Positions 1-9,213 of a stretch of 39,726 bases of DNA are shown here, in pieces; positions within the stretch are counted from its first letter, which is position 1, and each line of letters begins with the position of its first letter. Below the pieces are notes generated by a model, which was given only the letters and a program-made list of their open reading frames with translations, was not told where the DNA came from and did not search any database. A program made the position numbers and the translations under genes. The stretch is taken from the NCBI GenBank assembly GCA_030038365.1, contig JASHPA010000176.1, positions 1 to 39,726 on the forward strand, read 5' to 3'. Source of the DNA: Nitrososphaerales archaeon (GTDB taxonomy: Archaea; Thermoproteota; Nitrososphaeria; Nitrososphaerales; Gagatemarchaeaceae).

Positions 1-26
1 GGAGGGGCGATCACCTTGCGTTTCAT
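1..26 (-). CDS. Possible 5' end of a truncated minus-strand gene (MKRKVIAP...), running off the window
   Basis: ATG at 26..24 on minus strand, open to window edge; only 8 codons visible. Confidence 0.25.
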
Positions 27-139
27 TGTCGTATCGGCGGCGGCGCTGTATCTTAACGTTGTGCCGACTCGCGCGAGCCGCTAGAAACCCCTAAATCAGC
101 AGCTGGCGTCGAGCGGACCCGCTTGGAGCGCCGACGCTG

Positions 140-1207
140 ATGGACCCCAGGGTCGCCGAACACGCCAGAATCGTCGTGAACTATTCCTGCGATGTGAAGC
201 GCGGGGACTTCGTCCTGATAGACACGAGCAGCGGAGCTCTGCCCCTGGTCACCGAGGTCGCCGCTGAGATAGCGAAGGCCGGGGCACACTTTCAGGTTCT
301 CGCACGTGACTATGGGTTCAGCAGGGCGTACTTGCTCAACGCGAGCGAAGAGACGCTGTCGTCCTTCCCCGAGCCGCTGCTCAACCTCTACAAAGGTGCG
401 GACATCCTGATAGCGATAATAGCCCCGGAGAACACCAAGGAACTTGCGGACGTGCCGCCCGAGAAGTTCCGGATGCGTGTCAAGGGCATGGCGGAGGCAA
501 ACAAGGCGATCATGGGCAAGGAGAAGTGGTGTATCACGCTGCACCCTACGCCCGCTCTCGCGCAGGAGGCAGACAAGTCGCTCGAGGCCTACTCTGACTT
601 TGCGTACGGCGCCATGCTCCGCGACTGGCCCGCCATGGCCAGTAAGATGCAGGTCCTCGCTGACAAGATGGCCGCGACGAAGAACGTCCGCCTGGTCGGA
701 GAAGAGACTGACATCTCCTTCTCGATAGAGGGAAGGAAGCCGATGGTAGATGCCGGCAAGAAGAACCTGCCTGGCGGTGAGGTCTTCACCAGCCCGATCG
801 AAGGGACGGTAAACGGCAGGGTCTACTTCGACCTTCCGTTCCTCTTCCTCTCCAACACAGTCAGGGGCGTGAGGCTGAAGTACGTTGACGGGGAGATAGT
901 GGAACATAGCGCCGAGGTCGGCGACAAGCTCCTGTCGGAGCTGCTGGCCTCTGACGCCGGCGCGAAGCGTCTCGGCGAGCTTGGAATAGGCATGAACAGG
1001 GGGATTACCGAAGTGACGAAGAACATGCTCTTCGACGAGAAGATGGGCGACACAATCCACATGGCGGTGGGACGCGCGTTCGAGGAGGTCGGAGGCACCA
1101 ATGAGAGCGGCATCCACATCGACATGGTCAAAAGCATGAAGAAAGGTGGCGCTATCTACTTCGATGGGGAAGCGATTTACGAGAACGGCAGGTTCGCCTG
1201 GGAATGA
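140..1207 (+). CDS. M29-family (thermophilic) aminopeptidase
   Basis: 355 aa; N-terminal 'ARIVVNYSCDVKRGDFVLIDTS' and C-terminal 'INRGITEVTKNMLFDEKMGDTIHMAVGRAFEEVGGTNESGIHIDMVKSM' pattern typical of M29 aminopeptidases. Confidence 0.85.
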   Translation: MDPRVAEHARIVVNYSCDVKRGDFVLIDTSSGALPLVTEVAAEIAKAGAHFQVLARDYGFSRAYLLNASEETLSSFPEPLLNLYKGADILIAIIAPENTKELADVPPEKFRMRVKGMAEANKAIMGKEKWCITLHPTPALAQEADKSLEAYSDFAYGAMLRDWPAMASKMQVLADKMAATKNVRLVGEETDISFSIEGRKPMVDAGKKNLPGGEVFTSPIEGTVNGRVYFDLPFLFLSNTVRGVRLKYVDGEIVEHSAEVGDKLLSELLASDAGAKRLGELGIGMNRGITEVTKNMLFDEKMGDTIHMAVGRAFEEVGGTNESGIHIDMVKSMKKGGAIYFDGEAIYENGRFAWE

Positions 1208-2427
1208 GGCGTTTCGTCTTGATCGAGGAGCTCGCGCAGGGTACGCGTCCTGCTCTCGGCCTTCTTGTCTCCCGCTGATAGCCCTGTGAGAATCGGAATC
1301 GGGGAGAAGGAATCAGTCTGGCGCCGGCCCGAGAGGCGCATCACCTCTTCCGCCTCGCGTATCAGCCTCCTGGCGGTGTTGACCGAGCCCCCTGGACCTC
1401 CTCTGTGAGTGAAGCTCTTGCCGCCTTGCGCAACTGCGATTGAAAACGCGTTTGCGCCATAGAAGCTTCGGCCCAGAGGGTGCTTCCTTTCCAAGACCTG
1501 GAAGGAGAGACAGCAGGTCATGGTCCTCGAGCTGCCATCCATGACTATCTCGGTGACGAGAGACGGATAACCGCGCTTCCTTCCGGAGATATGCCACGCG
1601 CACAGGTCATCAACGCTCGCGGAGCCGGGGCCGCTTGCTAGGACCTCTGGTACGCTCTGCTTGCTTGACCGTACCTCGAGACGGCCCAGGATGGCGCAGA
1701 TGTTCGTCGTAATCCTCGCCTTGGTCTGCTGGTCCTTGATCTCGGGAAGCAGGTCTGTGCCACCTGGCTCCAGGTAACCGCCGTCGGTCAGCGCCTGGTA
1801 TATCCGTCCTGGTGAGAGACCCTCTGAGGCTCTGCTGAAGAGGAAGTTGAGGCTCGAGTTGTCGCGCTTCAATATGTGAACGGTCCGGGTGCTCAGCCTG
1901 GAGGCGGCCACGGGGACGTATTCCATCTGGTCTATCCAGACGCCCTGGGTGCAGTTCAGGCCGAGGAAAGTTTTCTGCTTTCGCGCCCGCGAGAAGAGAT
2001 CCCTGCACATAGCCGGGTCGGCCCAAGCTGTCTTGTTAGCGGTGCAGATTGCGAGAGTCCCCATGAGCTCCGATGTGAGACCGTATGCACTCCGCGCGTC
2101 GAGATACGTTGTGTCGAACACGACCCACTCGTCAAGCGCAGGTTGGATGATTTCGCTGAGGATGTGAGCTTCCTCTTTGGCGCCCTCGAAGTCCGTCGCG
2201 GCAAAAGAAGCAGGGAGGCCGCCGAGTCCCTTTTTTCCTCTCTTGGCCCGGGTTATCTTCGCGACGTCGGACGCGGTCAGCTTCTTGCCGTCCTTCCTTG
2301 AGATGATCCGCGAGCTGTCCGCGACCCAGTAGAGAGGGAAGCGATCAGTGCGCTCCACGACCTGCAAGAGGACGTTCCTTCCGAGGTTGCCCAGTCCCAG
2401 CAGGCCGAAACGGAAATTCTTGACCAA
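1177..2427 (-). CDS. Homoserine dehydrogenase-like NAD(P)-binding oxidoreductase
   Basis: N-terminal Rossmann 'FRFGLLGLGNLGRNVLLQVVER', 'VVFDTTYLDARSAYGLTSELMGTLAICTANKTAWADP' similar to the homoserine dehydrogenase fold; 3' end overlaps the convergent aminopeptidase gene by 31 nt. Confidence 0.65.
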   Translation of the reverse strand: MVKNFRFGLLGLGNLGRNVLLQVVERTDRFPLYWVADSSRIISRKDGKKLTASDVAKITRAKRGKKGLGGLPASFAATDFEGAKEEAHILSEIIQPALDEWVVFDTTYLDARSAYGLTSELMGTLAICTANKTAWADPAMCRDLFSRARKQKTFLGLNCTQGVWIDQMEYVPVAASRLSTRTVHILKRDNSSLNFLFSRASEGLSPGRIYQALTDGGYLEPGGTDLLPEIKDQQTKARITTNICAILGRLEVRSSKQSVPEVLASGPGSASVDDLCAWHISGRKRGYPSLVTEIVMDGSSRTMTCCLSFQVLERKHPLGRSFYGANAFSIAVAQGGKSFTHRGGPGGSVNTARRLIREAEEVMRLSGRRQTDSFSPIPILTGLSAGDKKAESRTRTLRELLDQDETPHSQANLPFS

Positions 2428-2511
2428 TTGAGGGTAACGGGGGACGTAAGGAGCTTATGAGCTTGTGAGGATAATCCTTATCAGAACCATCCCGCCACTC
2501 TTCACGCCTGT

Positions 2512-4098
2512 TTGAGTAGGTCTACGGCATTCGTGCGTGAGGCTACCGGCATAGTGAGGTCGATATCCCCGCTTCAGGCATTCATAACGACGGTCGCGGT
2601 TACCAACATCGGCTTTGGCGTCGCCACTACATATCTGCCAATGCTGGCAGTGTTCCCCGGCACGGACATCCCCCTTGTGTTCGTCCTAGTCCTCCCATTC
2701 CTGCTTGTCACTTCAGCCCTCTACTCCCTGCTTTCGCTGAGCATGCCTAGGTCCGGCGGTGATTACGTGTGGTCCGGAAGGATACTTCACCCATCCGTCG
2801 GTAGTTCCCTTGCGTTCACCAATGTCATCTTCAATGCGATATTCATGGGCTTCTTCGCTAACACGTTCGTCACCTACGGACTCTTCTCGGTCTTCGACAC
2901 GATCGGGGCGCTCACGAACAACCCCGGCCTGATCACCTGGTCGGCGAGCGTCTTCACGAATCTGGGATGGGTCACCGTGATCGGCGGAGTGCTGATCATC
3001 TACATGGCGCTGACGATGATCTCCGGGACGACGAACTATCTGAAGCACCAGTTCGTCTACTGGATCATCGGCATGATAGGCACCCTGATAGCGATGGGAT
3101 ATCTCTTCTCGACCAACCCCACCACGTTCGCGTCTACGTTCGACAGGCTTCTGGGGAGCTACACGACGTACCAATCAATCATCACCAAGGCGGACGTCTC
3201 GTACACGCCGGGCACAATCGCGTTGGGCGCCCTTGCACTGGCATGGCTCGCGAACAACGGATATCAGTATTCGGGGTACTTCTCCGGTGAGGTCAAGCAG
3301 GTGAAGAAGTCGATGTTTCTCTCGACGATGGGGAACAACGTCGTCGCGACGGCGATCTACGCCCTGTTCGCGCTAGCCCTGCTCGACGCCGTGGGGCAGC
3401 AGTGGCTCAACGCTGTCTCCAAGCTGTCCGTCGTCTCGGCTTCGGCCTGGGGGATACCGGTCCCACCGAACCCGTACTTCTTCGCAAGCCTGCTGGCCAA
3501 CAATGTTGTGGTGGCCACCATCATCAACCTGGGGCTCATCGCGTGGGCGATTATAATCATCCCCTCCAACTGGATGGCCACTACCAGGATCATCCTGGCG
3601 ATGGGCTTCGACAGGATCCTTCCGGGAAGGTTCGCTGATGTGAGCGATAGGTTCCACACTCCCGTCAAGGCGATCATTTTCGTGGCTTTCATCACGTTCC
3701 TCGGCCTGCTTGCCACGAACTACTACGGAGCCGTCTCGGCGAACCTCAACTACACGGTCGTCTACACCTTCATCCTGGCGGTGGTCTCGCTCGGTGGCGC
3801 GATCTTCCCGTTCGTCCGCAAGAGCATCTACCAGCAGTCGCCGATAGCCGTGTACAAGTTCGGAGGCGTTCCCCTCGTGACGCTCGTCGGAGCGGTCTCG
3901 TGCGGCTTCTTCGCGTTCCTCTCGTACACGGCAGGTGCCAACTCGTCGATAGGAGGGCCCAACGGCCTGTATTCTCTAGTGCTGGCCGTGGCAGCTCTGG
4001 TCGGGAGCGCAGCACTGTACTTCATCGCAAGATGGTACCATCGCGGAAAGGACCACATCGATATCGCGATGAACTTCAAGGAGATCCCTCCGGAATAG
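2512..4098 (+). CDS. APC-family amino acid/polyamine permease
   Basis: 528 aa, about 12 hydrophobic segments, 'SMPRSGGDYVWSGRILHPSVG' APC signature; TTG start with TATA-like CTTATC about 35 nt upstream. Confidence 0.85.
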   Translation: MSRSTAFVREATGIVRSISPLQAFITTVAVTNIGFGVATTYLPMLAVFPGTDIPLVFVLVLPFLLVTSALYSLLSLSMPRSGGDYVWSGRILHPSVGSSLAFTNVIFNAIFMGFFANTFVTYGLFSVFDTIGALTNNPGLITWSASVFTNLGWVTVIGGVLIIYMALTMISGTTNYLKHQFVYWIIGMIGTLIAMGYLFSTNPTTFASTFDRLLGSYTTYQSIITKADVSYTPGTIALGALALAWLANNGYQYSGYFSGEVKQVKKSMFLSTMGNNVVATAIYALFALALLDAVGQQWLNAVSKLSVVSASAWGIPVPPNPYFFASLLANNVVVATIINLGLIAWAIIIIPSNWMATTRIILAMGFDRILPGRFADVSDRFHTPVKAIIFVAFITFLGLLATNYYGAVSANLNYTVVYTFILAVVSLGGAIFPFVRKSIYQQSPIAVYKFGGVPLVTLVGAVSCGFFAFLSYTAGANSSIGGPNGLYSLVLAVAALVGSAALYFIARWYHRGKDHIDIAMNFKEIPPE

Positions 4099-4143
4099 GC
4101 TGCCGCAAAACGCTTATGTCGAGCAGGAAGTAGCTTCACCCTT

Positions 4144-5178
4144 ATGGGACAGGTCATAGCAGCGCGATTCTATGCGGCTAAGCAGCCACTGAAGCTTGAG
4201 AACGTGCAGATCCCTCCGCCTGGAGACGACGAGGTCGCGGTCGAGATCAAGGCTGCGAGTATCTGTCATTCCGACCTGCACACCCTCGCCGGAAGGCAGG
4301 TCCCCGCCACAGTCCCCATAACGCTGGGACATGAGGCCGCCGGAGTCGTCTCGGCCAAGGGGAAGAACGTGACCAACGTCGAGGTGGGCGACCGAGTGGG
4401 GATTGACTATGTCCAGAGCTGCGGAAAGTGCCAGTACTGCCTGAGGGGCAAGGACAACCTTTGTGACAACTTTGCCGTCATGTCCTTCAACAGGGAAGGC
4501 TCGTGGAAGGAGGAGGCTGTGGTCCCGTCCCGACACGTCCACAGGCTACCGAACAACATAGGGTTCCCGGAAGGGGCGATGCTGAACTGTGCTGTCATGA
4601 CCGCTTATCACGCCGTCAGATACGCGCAGCAGCCACCCGGAGCGTCGGTGTTGGTCTACGGCCTTGGCGGTGTCGGTCTGAGCCTGTTGAAGTGGGCAAA
4701 GATCGCAGGCGCCACCGACATCATAGCGGTCGACCTCGAAGACGAGAAGCTGAAGATCGCCAAGCGCGAGGGCGCGACGGCAACGGTCAATCCAAGGAAC
4801 GGCAACCCAGTCCAGGAAATCCGCAAGTTGACAGGTGGAGGCGTAGACATCGGCTACGAGGTGATAGGGAAACAGGAGAGCGAGAGGAACACGATATCCT
4901 CGGTAAGGAAGGGAGGACAGGCGGTTCTCGTGGGTATGTCTTGGGATCCCATCCCGATACACGTCGTCGACGACCTGCAGGTACCCGAGGTGAAGGTCAT
5001 GAGCCCGCAGGACCACCTGAAGTCGGAAATCCCCGAGGTATTGAGGCTGATAGAGATCGGACGCTTCACGTTCAGCGACGCCGTGACCCACAAGTTCCCG
5101 CTCGGGTCCGTCAACGAGGCGGTCTCGGTTCTGCAGAACAGGACCGGGAATCCCGGAAGGGTCGTGCTGGAACCATAG
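4144..5178 (+). CDS. Zinc-dependent alcohol dehydrogenase (MDR superfamily)
   Basis: GHEAAGVV, four-Cys structural zinc lobe 'CGKCQYCLRGKDNLC', 'GLGGVGLSLLKWAK' nucleotide-binding motif. Confidence 0.9.
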   Translation: MGQVIAARFYAAKQPLKLENVQIPPPGDDEVAVEIKAASICHSDLHTLAGRQVPATVPITLGHEAAGVVSAKGKNVTNVEVGDRVGIDYVQSCGKCQYCLRGKDNLCDNFAVMSFNREGSWKEEAVVPSRHVHRLPNNIGFPEGAMLNCAVMTAYHAVRYAQQPPGASVLVYGLGGVGLSLLKWAKIAGATDIIAVDLEDEKLKIAKREGATATVNPRNGNPVQEIRKLTGGGVDIGYEVIGKQESERNTISSVRKGGQAVLVGMSWDPIPIHVVDDLQVPEVKVMSPQDHLKSEIPEVLRLIEIGRFTFSDAVTHKFPLGSVNEAVSVLQNRTGNPGRVVLEP

Positions 5179-5700
5179 TCAGGTCTTTCGGTCCCACAGA
5201 CCCGCGTCGTCTATGATGCCCGTGGGAAGGACTTGCCGGTAGAGTCTGAAGATCGATTCGGCGTAGTCGCGAAGGATGACCTCGCGTGGGCGCTGCGCGC
5301 TGACGGTTTCATAGGTCGCGAGCGGTACTGCGTAGAAGACCTGACCCTCGCCCCGTCCGTCCACGGTGTAGTTGAGGTGGAAGTGGTAGACCGGGAAGAA
5401 GCCGCCTATGCCGATGATCAGTTTCTTCACGCTGTCGTGGATGATGGAAAGGTTCTGGGGCTCCGACTCCAGAGAGCCGATGGCTATTCCTGAATAGTCC
5501 TCCAGCGTCTTCGGTCTGAGAGTCGTGTTCCCGGGTGTCCCTGAGACTATCTCCGTCCTGAGCATGAAACCGTTCCGAGACTGCCGCTGTATGACGAATA
5601 CCGAGCGCCGATCGGTGACCAGGATGGCATATTCCTTCAGGCTGCCTCTCCCGGCGAGGACCCTGTGCACCAGCCCGAGTCTGTTCTCCTGCACGCTCAT
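5179..5700 (-). CDS. Conserved-looking hypothetical protein (173 aa)
   Basis: Complete ORF between flanking genes, non-mirror codon usage; no recognised motif. Confidence 0.6.
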   Translation of the reverse strand: MSVQENRLGLVHRVLAGRGSLKEYAILVTDRRSVFVIQRQSRNGFMLRTEIVSGTPGNTTLRPKTLEDYSGIAIGSLESEPQNLSIIHDSVKKLIIGIGGFFPVYHFHLNYTVDGRGEGQVFYAVPLATYETVSAQRPREVILRDYAESIFRLYRQVLPTGIIDDAGLWDRKT

Positions 5701-5807
5701 GGCGAAGACTCTCCGGACCGGAGGTAGCCTCGACCTTAGGTCTTCCTGTGTGGACCGCGTTCGGGCAAAAGTATTAATCGAAAAATTGTAGGGTCGACGC
5801 CCGAAAA

Positions 5808-6545
5808 ATGATGGAACGCTACAGGAGGGGGATAGCCACCTCGATGACCTTTGTGATCGCGGTGGTAATCCTAGTGGCGGGGGCCGCGTGCGCAGTGGTG
5901 CTCAGTTCCGCATCGATGCAGGCTACCCAATCGACGACCCCGGTGAGTTCATCGACGACCGGCTTTTCGAGCAGCAGCCAGTCGACAAGCACCATAGGTT
6001 CGGCGAGCAGTACGACTGTCGCGTCCCGGTACGGACTCGAGCTCGAGCTCTCGATGAACGGGACTCGGTTCAGCGCAGGTCAGAACATCTCGGTCAATGT
6101 GAGCGAGTTCAACGCGCTCGACCAAAGCAACAACGTCAGCGGTTCCGGAGACTGGTTCGTTCCCGTAGCCTTGGGCTCGTGCACGAACCTTAATGACCTG
6201 CCCGTCGGGATCGCGTTGTACAGGGGCCACTACAGCGCGGGCAACGTCTCCTCGGGCACGCAGATCCAGGTGTTTCCTGTGACGGTCTGTCCGATGATAG
6301 TCAGGTACATCTCGGGTTACGAGTTCCAAGCCAACAGCGACGTCGCGACGATCCTCCCGGGTTCGGCGCAGGTAGCCGTGATGGCGAGCGTGGACATCGT
6401 GAACGGGACGTCGAACGGTGCGGGGATCGGGCAGGCGTCACCTCTGAACCCAGGACAATATACGGTGGTCGCTGCCGATGAATGGGGTGCCGTCACGTTC
6501 CTGTACTTCCAGGTAGAGGGGCTTTCCCTCGGTCAGACCGGCTGA
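5808..6545 (+). CDS. Membrane-anchored extracellular protein with Ser/Thr-rich linker
   Basis: N-terminal 'TSMTFVIAVVILVAGAACAVVLSSAS' TM/signal, long S/T linker, many N-x-S/T sequons. Confidence 0.7.
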   Translation: MMERYRRGIATSMTFVIAVVILVAGAACAVVLSSASMQATQSTTPVSSSTTGFSSSSQSTSTIGSASSTTVASRYGLELELSMNGTRFSAGQNISVNVSEFNALDQSNNVSGSGDWFVPVALGSCTNLNDLPVGIALYRGHYSAGNVSSGTQIQVFPVTVCPMIVRYISGYEFQANSDVATILPGSAQVAVMASVDIVNGTSNGAGIGQASPLNPGQYTVVAADEWGAVTFLYFQVEGLSLGQTG

Positions 6546-6592
6546 CATCTCGACATGAATCTTATATAGCAAAGCCTCATATTACATGCGAC

Positions 6593-7093
6593 TTGAGTTC
6601 CGAGATGGGCGAAGAGGAGAGCGGAGGAGAGGCAACGGGCGAGATATCGCCCGCGGTGCAGCCGGCCGACGTGCCGGCAGAAACGACTGAGGCGGTCGCG
6701 AGTCCGCAGCCCCAGTCAGAAGGAAGGCGGACCCAGTTGAGGATTGTCAGAGAGCATCTTGAGAACCTCTCATCTGACGTAGGGAGTGCCAAGAGAAGCA
6801 GCGAGGCGAGCGCGAAGAAACTAGAGAACAAGATTGAGTCAATCCGCAAGGACCTAGCTGAGTACAAGCGATCGAAGGACATCTCAGAGCATGCCAAGAG
6901 CAGCGACACAAGTGCGAAGAGGCTCGAGAAGAAGGTCAGCTCACTGAGTAACGATGTAGCGGCCCTGAAAGCGAGCATCGCCAAGGACGCTGCCAGGACC
7001 AGGACGAGGCAGGAGGCATTGATGGCCAAGATACTTGCGAAGGTGAGTCCGAAGAAGCCGGCCGCCAAGAAAAAGTCCACCAAGAAGAAGTAG
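6593..7093 (+). CDS. Coiled-coil protein with Lys/Ala/Pro-rich histone-H1-like C-terminal tail
   Basis: TTG start 31 nt after TTATATA (6562-6568); internal heptad duplication; C-term 'SPKKPAAKKKSTKKK'. Confidence 0.7.
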   Translation: MSSEMGEEESGGEATGEISPAVQPADVPAETTEAVASPQPQSEGRRTQLRIVREHLENLSSDVGSAKRSSEASAKKLENKIESIRKDLAEYKRSKDISEHAKSSDTSAKRLEKKVSSLSNDVAALKASIAKDAARTRTRQEALMAKILAKVSPKKPAAKKKSTKKK

Positions 7094-7161
7094 AACCTCA
7101 CTCACGACGCAACGGAGGACAAGGATAAAGGCCCCGGCCCGGCTCCGACAGGGGGACCAGC

Positions 7162-7938
7162 TTGGCTCGGCCCAGACTTTTGACGGAGAATGAGAAACAG
7201 AGTCTTAGGCCCCGGCTCAGCAAGATGGAGAAGCTGGTCGCCGACAGCACGGGCGCCGTCGAAGCAGCGTGGGCCTGGTACGACCGGAGGCAGGGGATCG
7301 TGGAATGGGCTTTCAGAAACGCCGATTCCATCCAGCGCAGCACGATACTGATGAGAAGCTCCTACTATCTTGGCGATGGCTATTGGCCCATCTATTCCTA
7401 CAACCCGGCTTTCCGGACGGTCTTGCTCGACGGAAGAGAGACTATCAGACCTCTCGAGGAGAGGAGCGTCCCGCTCAACACCGCGCCCCTAGGGCTTGTC
7501 CAGTTCGGCAATCTGCAGCACGCCGTGATCTGCCTCATCGTCACGCTTTCACCGGGACAGGCGTGGGGGATGCTCGAAGGAGGGTTCGGCCAAACCGGGC
7601 CAGCGTCGACAATCGCTATCTATGGAGTGACGCCGACCAATGGAGGAGACTTCTGCCTCGGTTACGACCCTGCCGAGGTGAAAGACTGGAACGAACAGAC
7701 GAAGATGCGGCTGAGTGCGTACACACCCAACCCGTCGACCTTCAACACCTGGCTTTTCCAGGCGGAGACTACCGCGCGATACAGCAAGCAGTTCTCAGGT
7801 GACTCCATCGCCTCGGGCAGGTGTACAGAGGCGACGCCGCAGGTCCAAGGTCAGGCCATCGGGCCCAAGGGGCAGGAGACGAGTGACATGTTCCCTCCAG
7901 TCTTTCCTGACGTGCTCCTGCCACCCCTCAACCCGTGA
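7162..7938 (+). CDS. Hypothetical protein (258 aa)
   Basis: Complete ORF filling the gap between flanking genes; TTG start; no recognised domain. Confidence 0.6.
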   Translation: MARPRLLTENEKQSLRPRLSKMEKLVADSTGAVEAAWAWYDRRQGIVEWAFRNADSIQRSTILMRSSYYLGDGYWPIYSYNPAFRTVLLDGRETIRPLEERSVPLNTAPLGLVQFGNLQHAVICLIVTLSPGQAWGMLEGGFGQTGPASTIAIYGVTPTNGGDFCLGYDPAEVKDWNEQTKMRLSAYTPNPSTFNTWLFQAETTARYSKQFSGDSIASGRCTEATPQVQGQAIGPKGQETSDMFPPVFPDVLLPPLNP

Positions 7939-7946
7939 CGCGCGTG

Positions 7947-9206
7947 TCAGTCTCTCAGGGCGGAGGCTCGGGCAACAGCGAACGGCACCGTCATCTCGTC
8001 TACGTGCATGCCTCCATGCTGGCCCCTGAGGAGAGGCGACTCGACGTCGGGATAGTGGTACCAGACGCTCATCTCGCGCTTCGGAAGCACCATTAGGTTC
8101 CCCACCCTCTCCAGGAATGTAGCCGAGGGCGTTCCGACGCCGAATACACCTGATGACACTACGTCAGCGCTCTTCGCGACGAGCGCGACTCCTGAGAGTG
8201 TCTCGGAGAGGTACTGTTGGACTTCGTCAACCGAGTCTTCTTCGATACGGAGATAGATGTCGCGAGGCGAACCCCACGGCGGGATCGTTTTTCCTGCGGG
8301 GCTCCTGGCCAGGCTCTTCGTGAGGTTCCTGTGCTTGTCGAGCCAGACGGAATCATCTGTCGAACTGCGGACATGTCCGTGGTCCGCCGTCACCACAAAG
8401 AGCGTCTTTGAGGCTACTCTCTCGTCGAGTTTGTCGAGACCGAGGGTGAGGGCAGCCGAGACGTTCGCCGCCTCCACGTAGGACTCTCGAGAGCCCGGGC
8501 CGTAGGAGTGTTCCTGGGAGTCGATCGCGCTGTAGTAGACATAGTGGAAGGAGGCCCCGCGTTCGGATTCGAGCTTCCTCCGGAGAAGGTCTGCCATGTC
8601 GAACGCGTTCACGTAAGGCTGCACGTCGCTCGCACCGTGCATCAAGCGTGAGTAGGAGCTGTTTGCGATGAAGCGGCTGAGATAGGACCGGACCACCACC
8701 CCTTCTCTGGTGAGCCGCGGGAACAGCGGCTTTCCTGTCACGAGGACATCAGGGCTAAGGTATGGAAGGAGGAGGTCGGCCCCTCGGGTCCCTACAGGGG
8801 AGAATGGCAGACTCTGGATTACCATGTCCGTTTCTTTGAGGTAAAGGAACCACTCGACGAGGCTATGCTCCTGCGGAGTCAGGGCAGTTGTGAGCGTCGT
8901 GAGGGCAGCGGAAGTCGTCGAGGGGAAAACGCTGGTGATGGGGGTGACCTTCCCCTTGCTGCCCATGTTTCCGAGGAAGCCCATTCCCACCTGCCTTTGC
9001 CATTCCTTGTAGCCGAGGCCGTCGAGCAGGAAGAGGACTACGTTCTCGATGCCAGTGGTGTCGACCCCGTCGAAGACATCGTTCGGCAGCTTGGTCCTGC
9101 CAATCTCGACACCGAGTATCGAGAGGAGGGTCGAAGGGATGTTCGAGAGGCAGTACGAATCATACCTGGGCTGCACCGAGCCCTCCTCGAACCTGAGGCC
9201 GGTCAT
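7947..9206 (-). CDS. Alkaline phosphatase superfamily protein (type I phosphodiesterase/nucleotide pyrophosphatase-like)
   Basis: 'VVLFLLDGLGYKEW', 'VTPITSVFPSTTSAALTTLTTALTPQEHSLVEWFLYL', 'FVVTADHGHV' motifs. Confidence 0.85.
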   Translation of the reverse strand: MTGLRFEEGSVQPRYDSYCLSNIPSTLLSILGVEIGRTKLPNDVFDGVDTTGIENVVLFLLDGLGYKEWQRQVGMGFLGNMGSKGKVTPITSVFPSTTSAALTTLTTALTPQEHSLVEWFLYLKETDMVIQSLPFSPVGTRGADLLLPYLSPDVLVTGKPLFPRLTREGVVVRSYLSRFIANSSYSRLMHGASDVQPYVNAFDMADLLRRKLESERGASFHYVYYSAIDSQEHSYGPGSRESYVEAANVSAALTLGLDKLDERVASKTLFVVTADHGHVRSSTDDSVWLDKHRNLTKSLARSPAGKTIPPWGSPRDIYLRIEEDSVDEVQQYLSETLSGVALVAKSADVVSSGVFGVGTPSATFLERVGNLMVLPKREMSVWYHYPDVESPLLRGQHGGMHVDEMTVPFAVARASALRD

Positions 9207-9213
9207 CGTCCGC

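Noticed and set aside
53-1117. 354-aa minus-strand ORF opposite the aminopeptidase
   Set aside because: Mirror ORF of a GC-rich, clearly real gene; composition rich in R/H/L/V with no domain motifs.
2470-2486. GATAA-TCC-TTATC mini-palindrome upstream of the APC permease
   Set aside because: Only 5-bp arms and overlaps a TATA-like element; likely coincidental.
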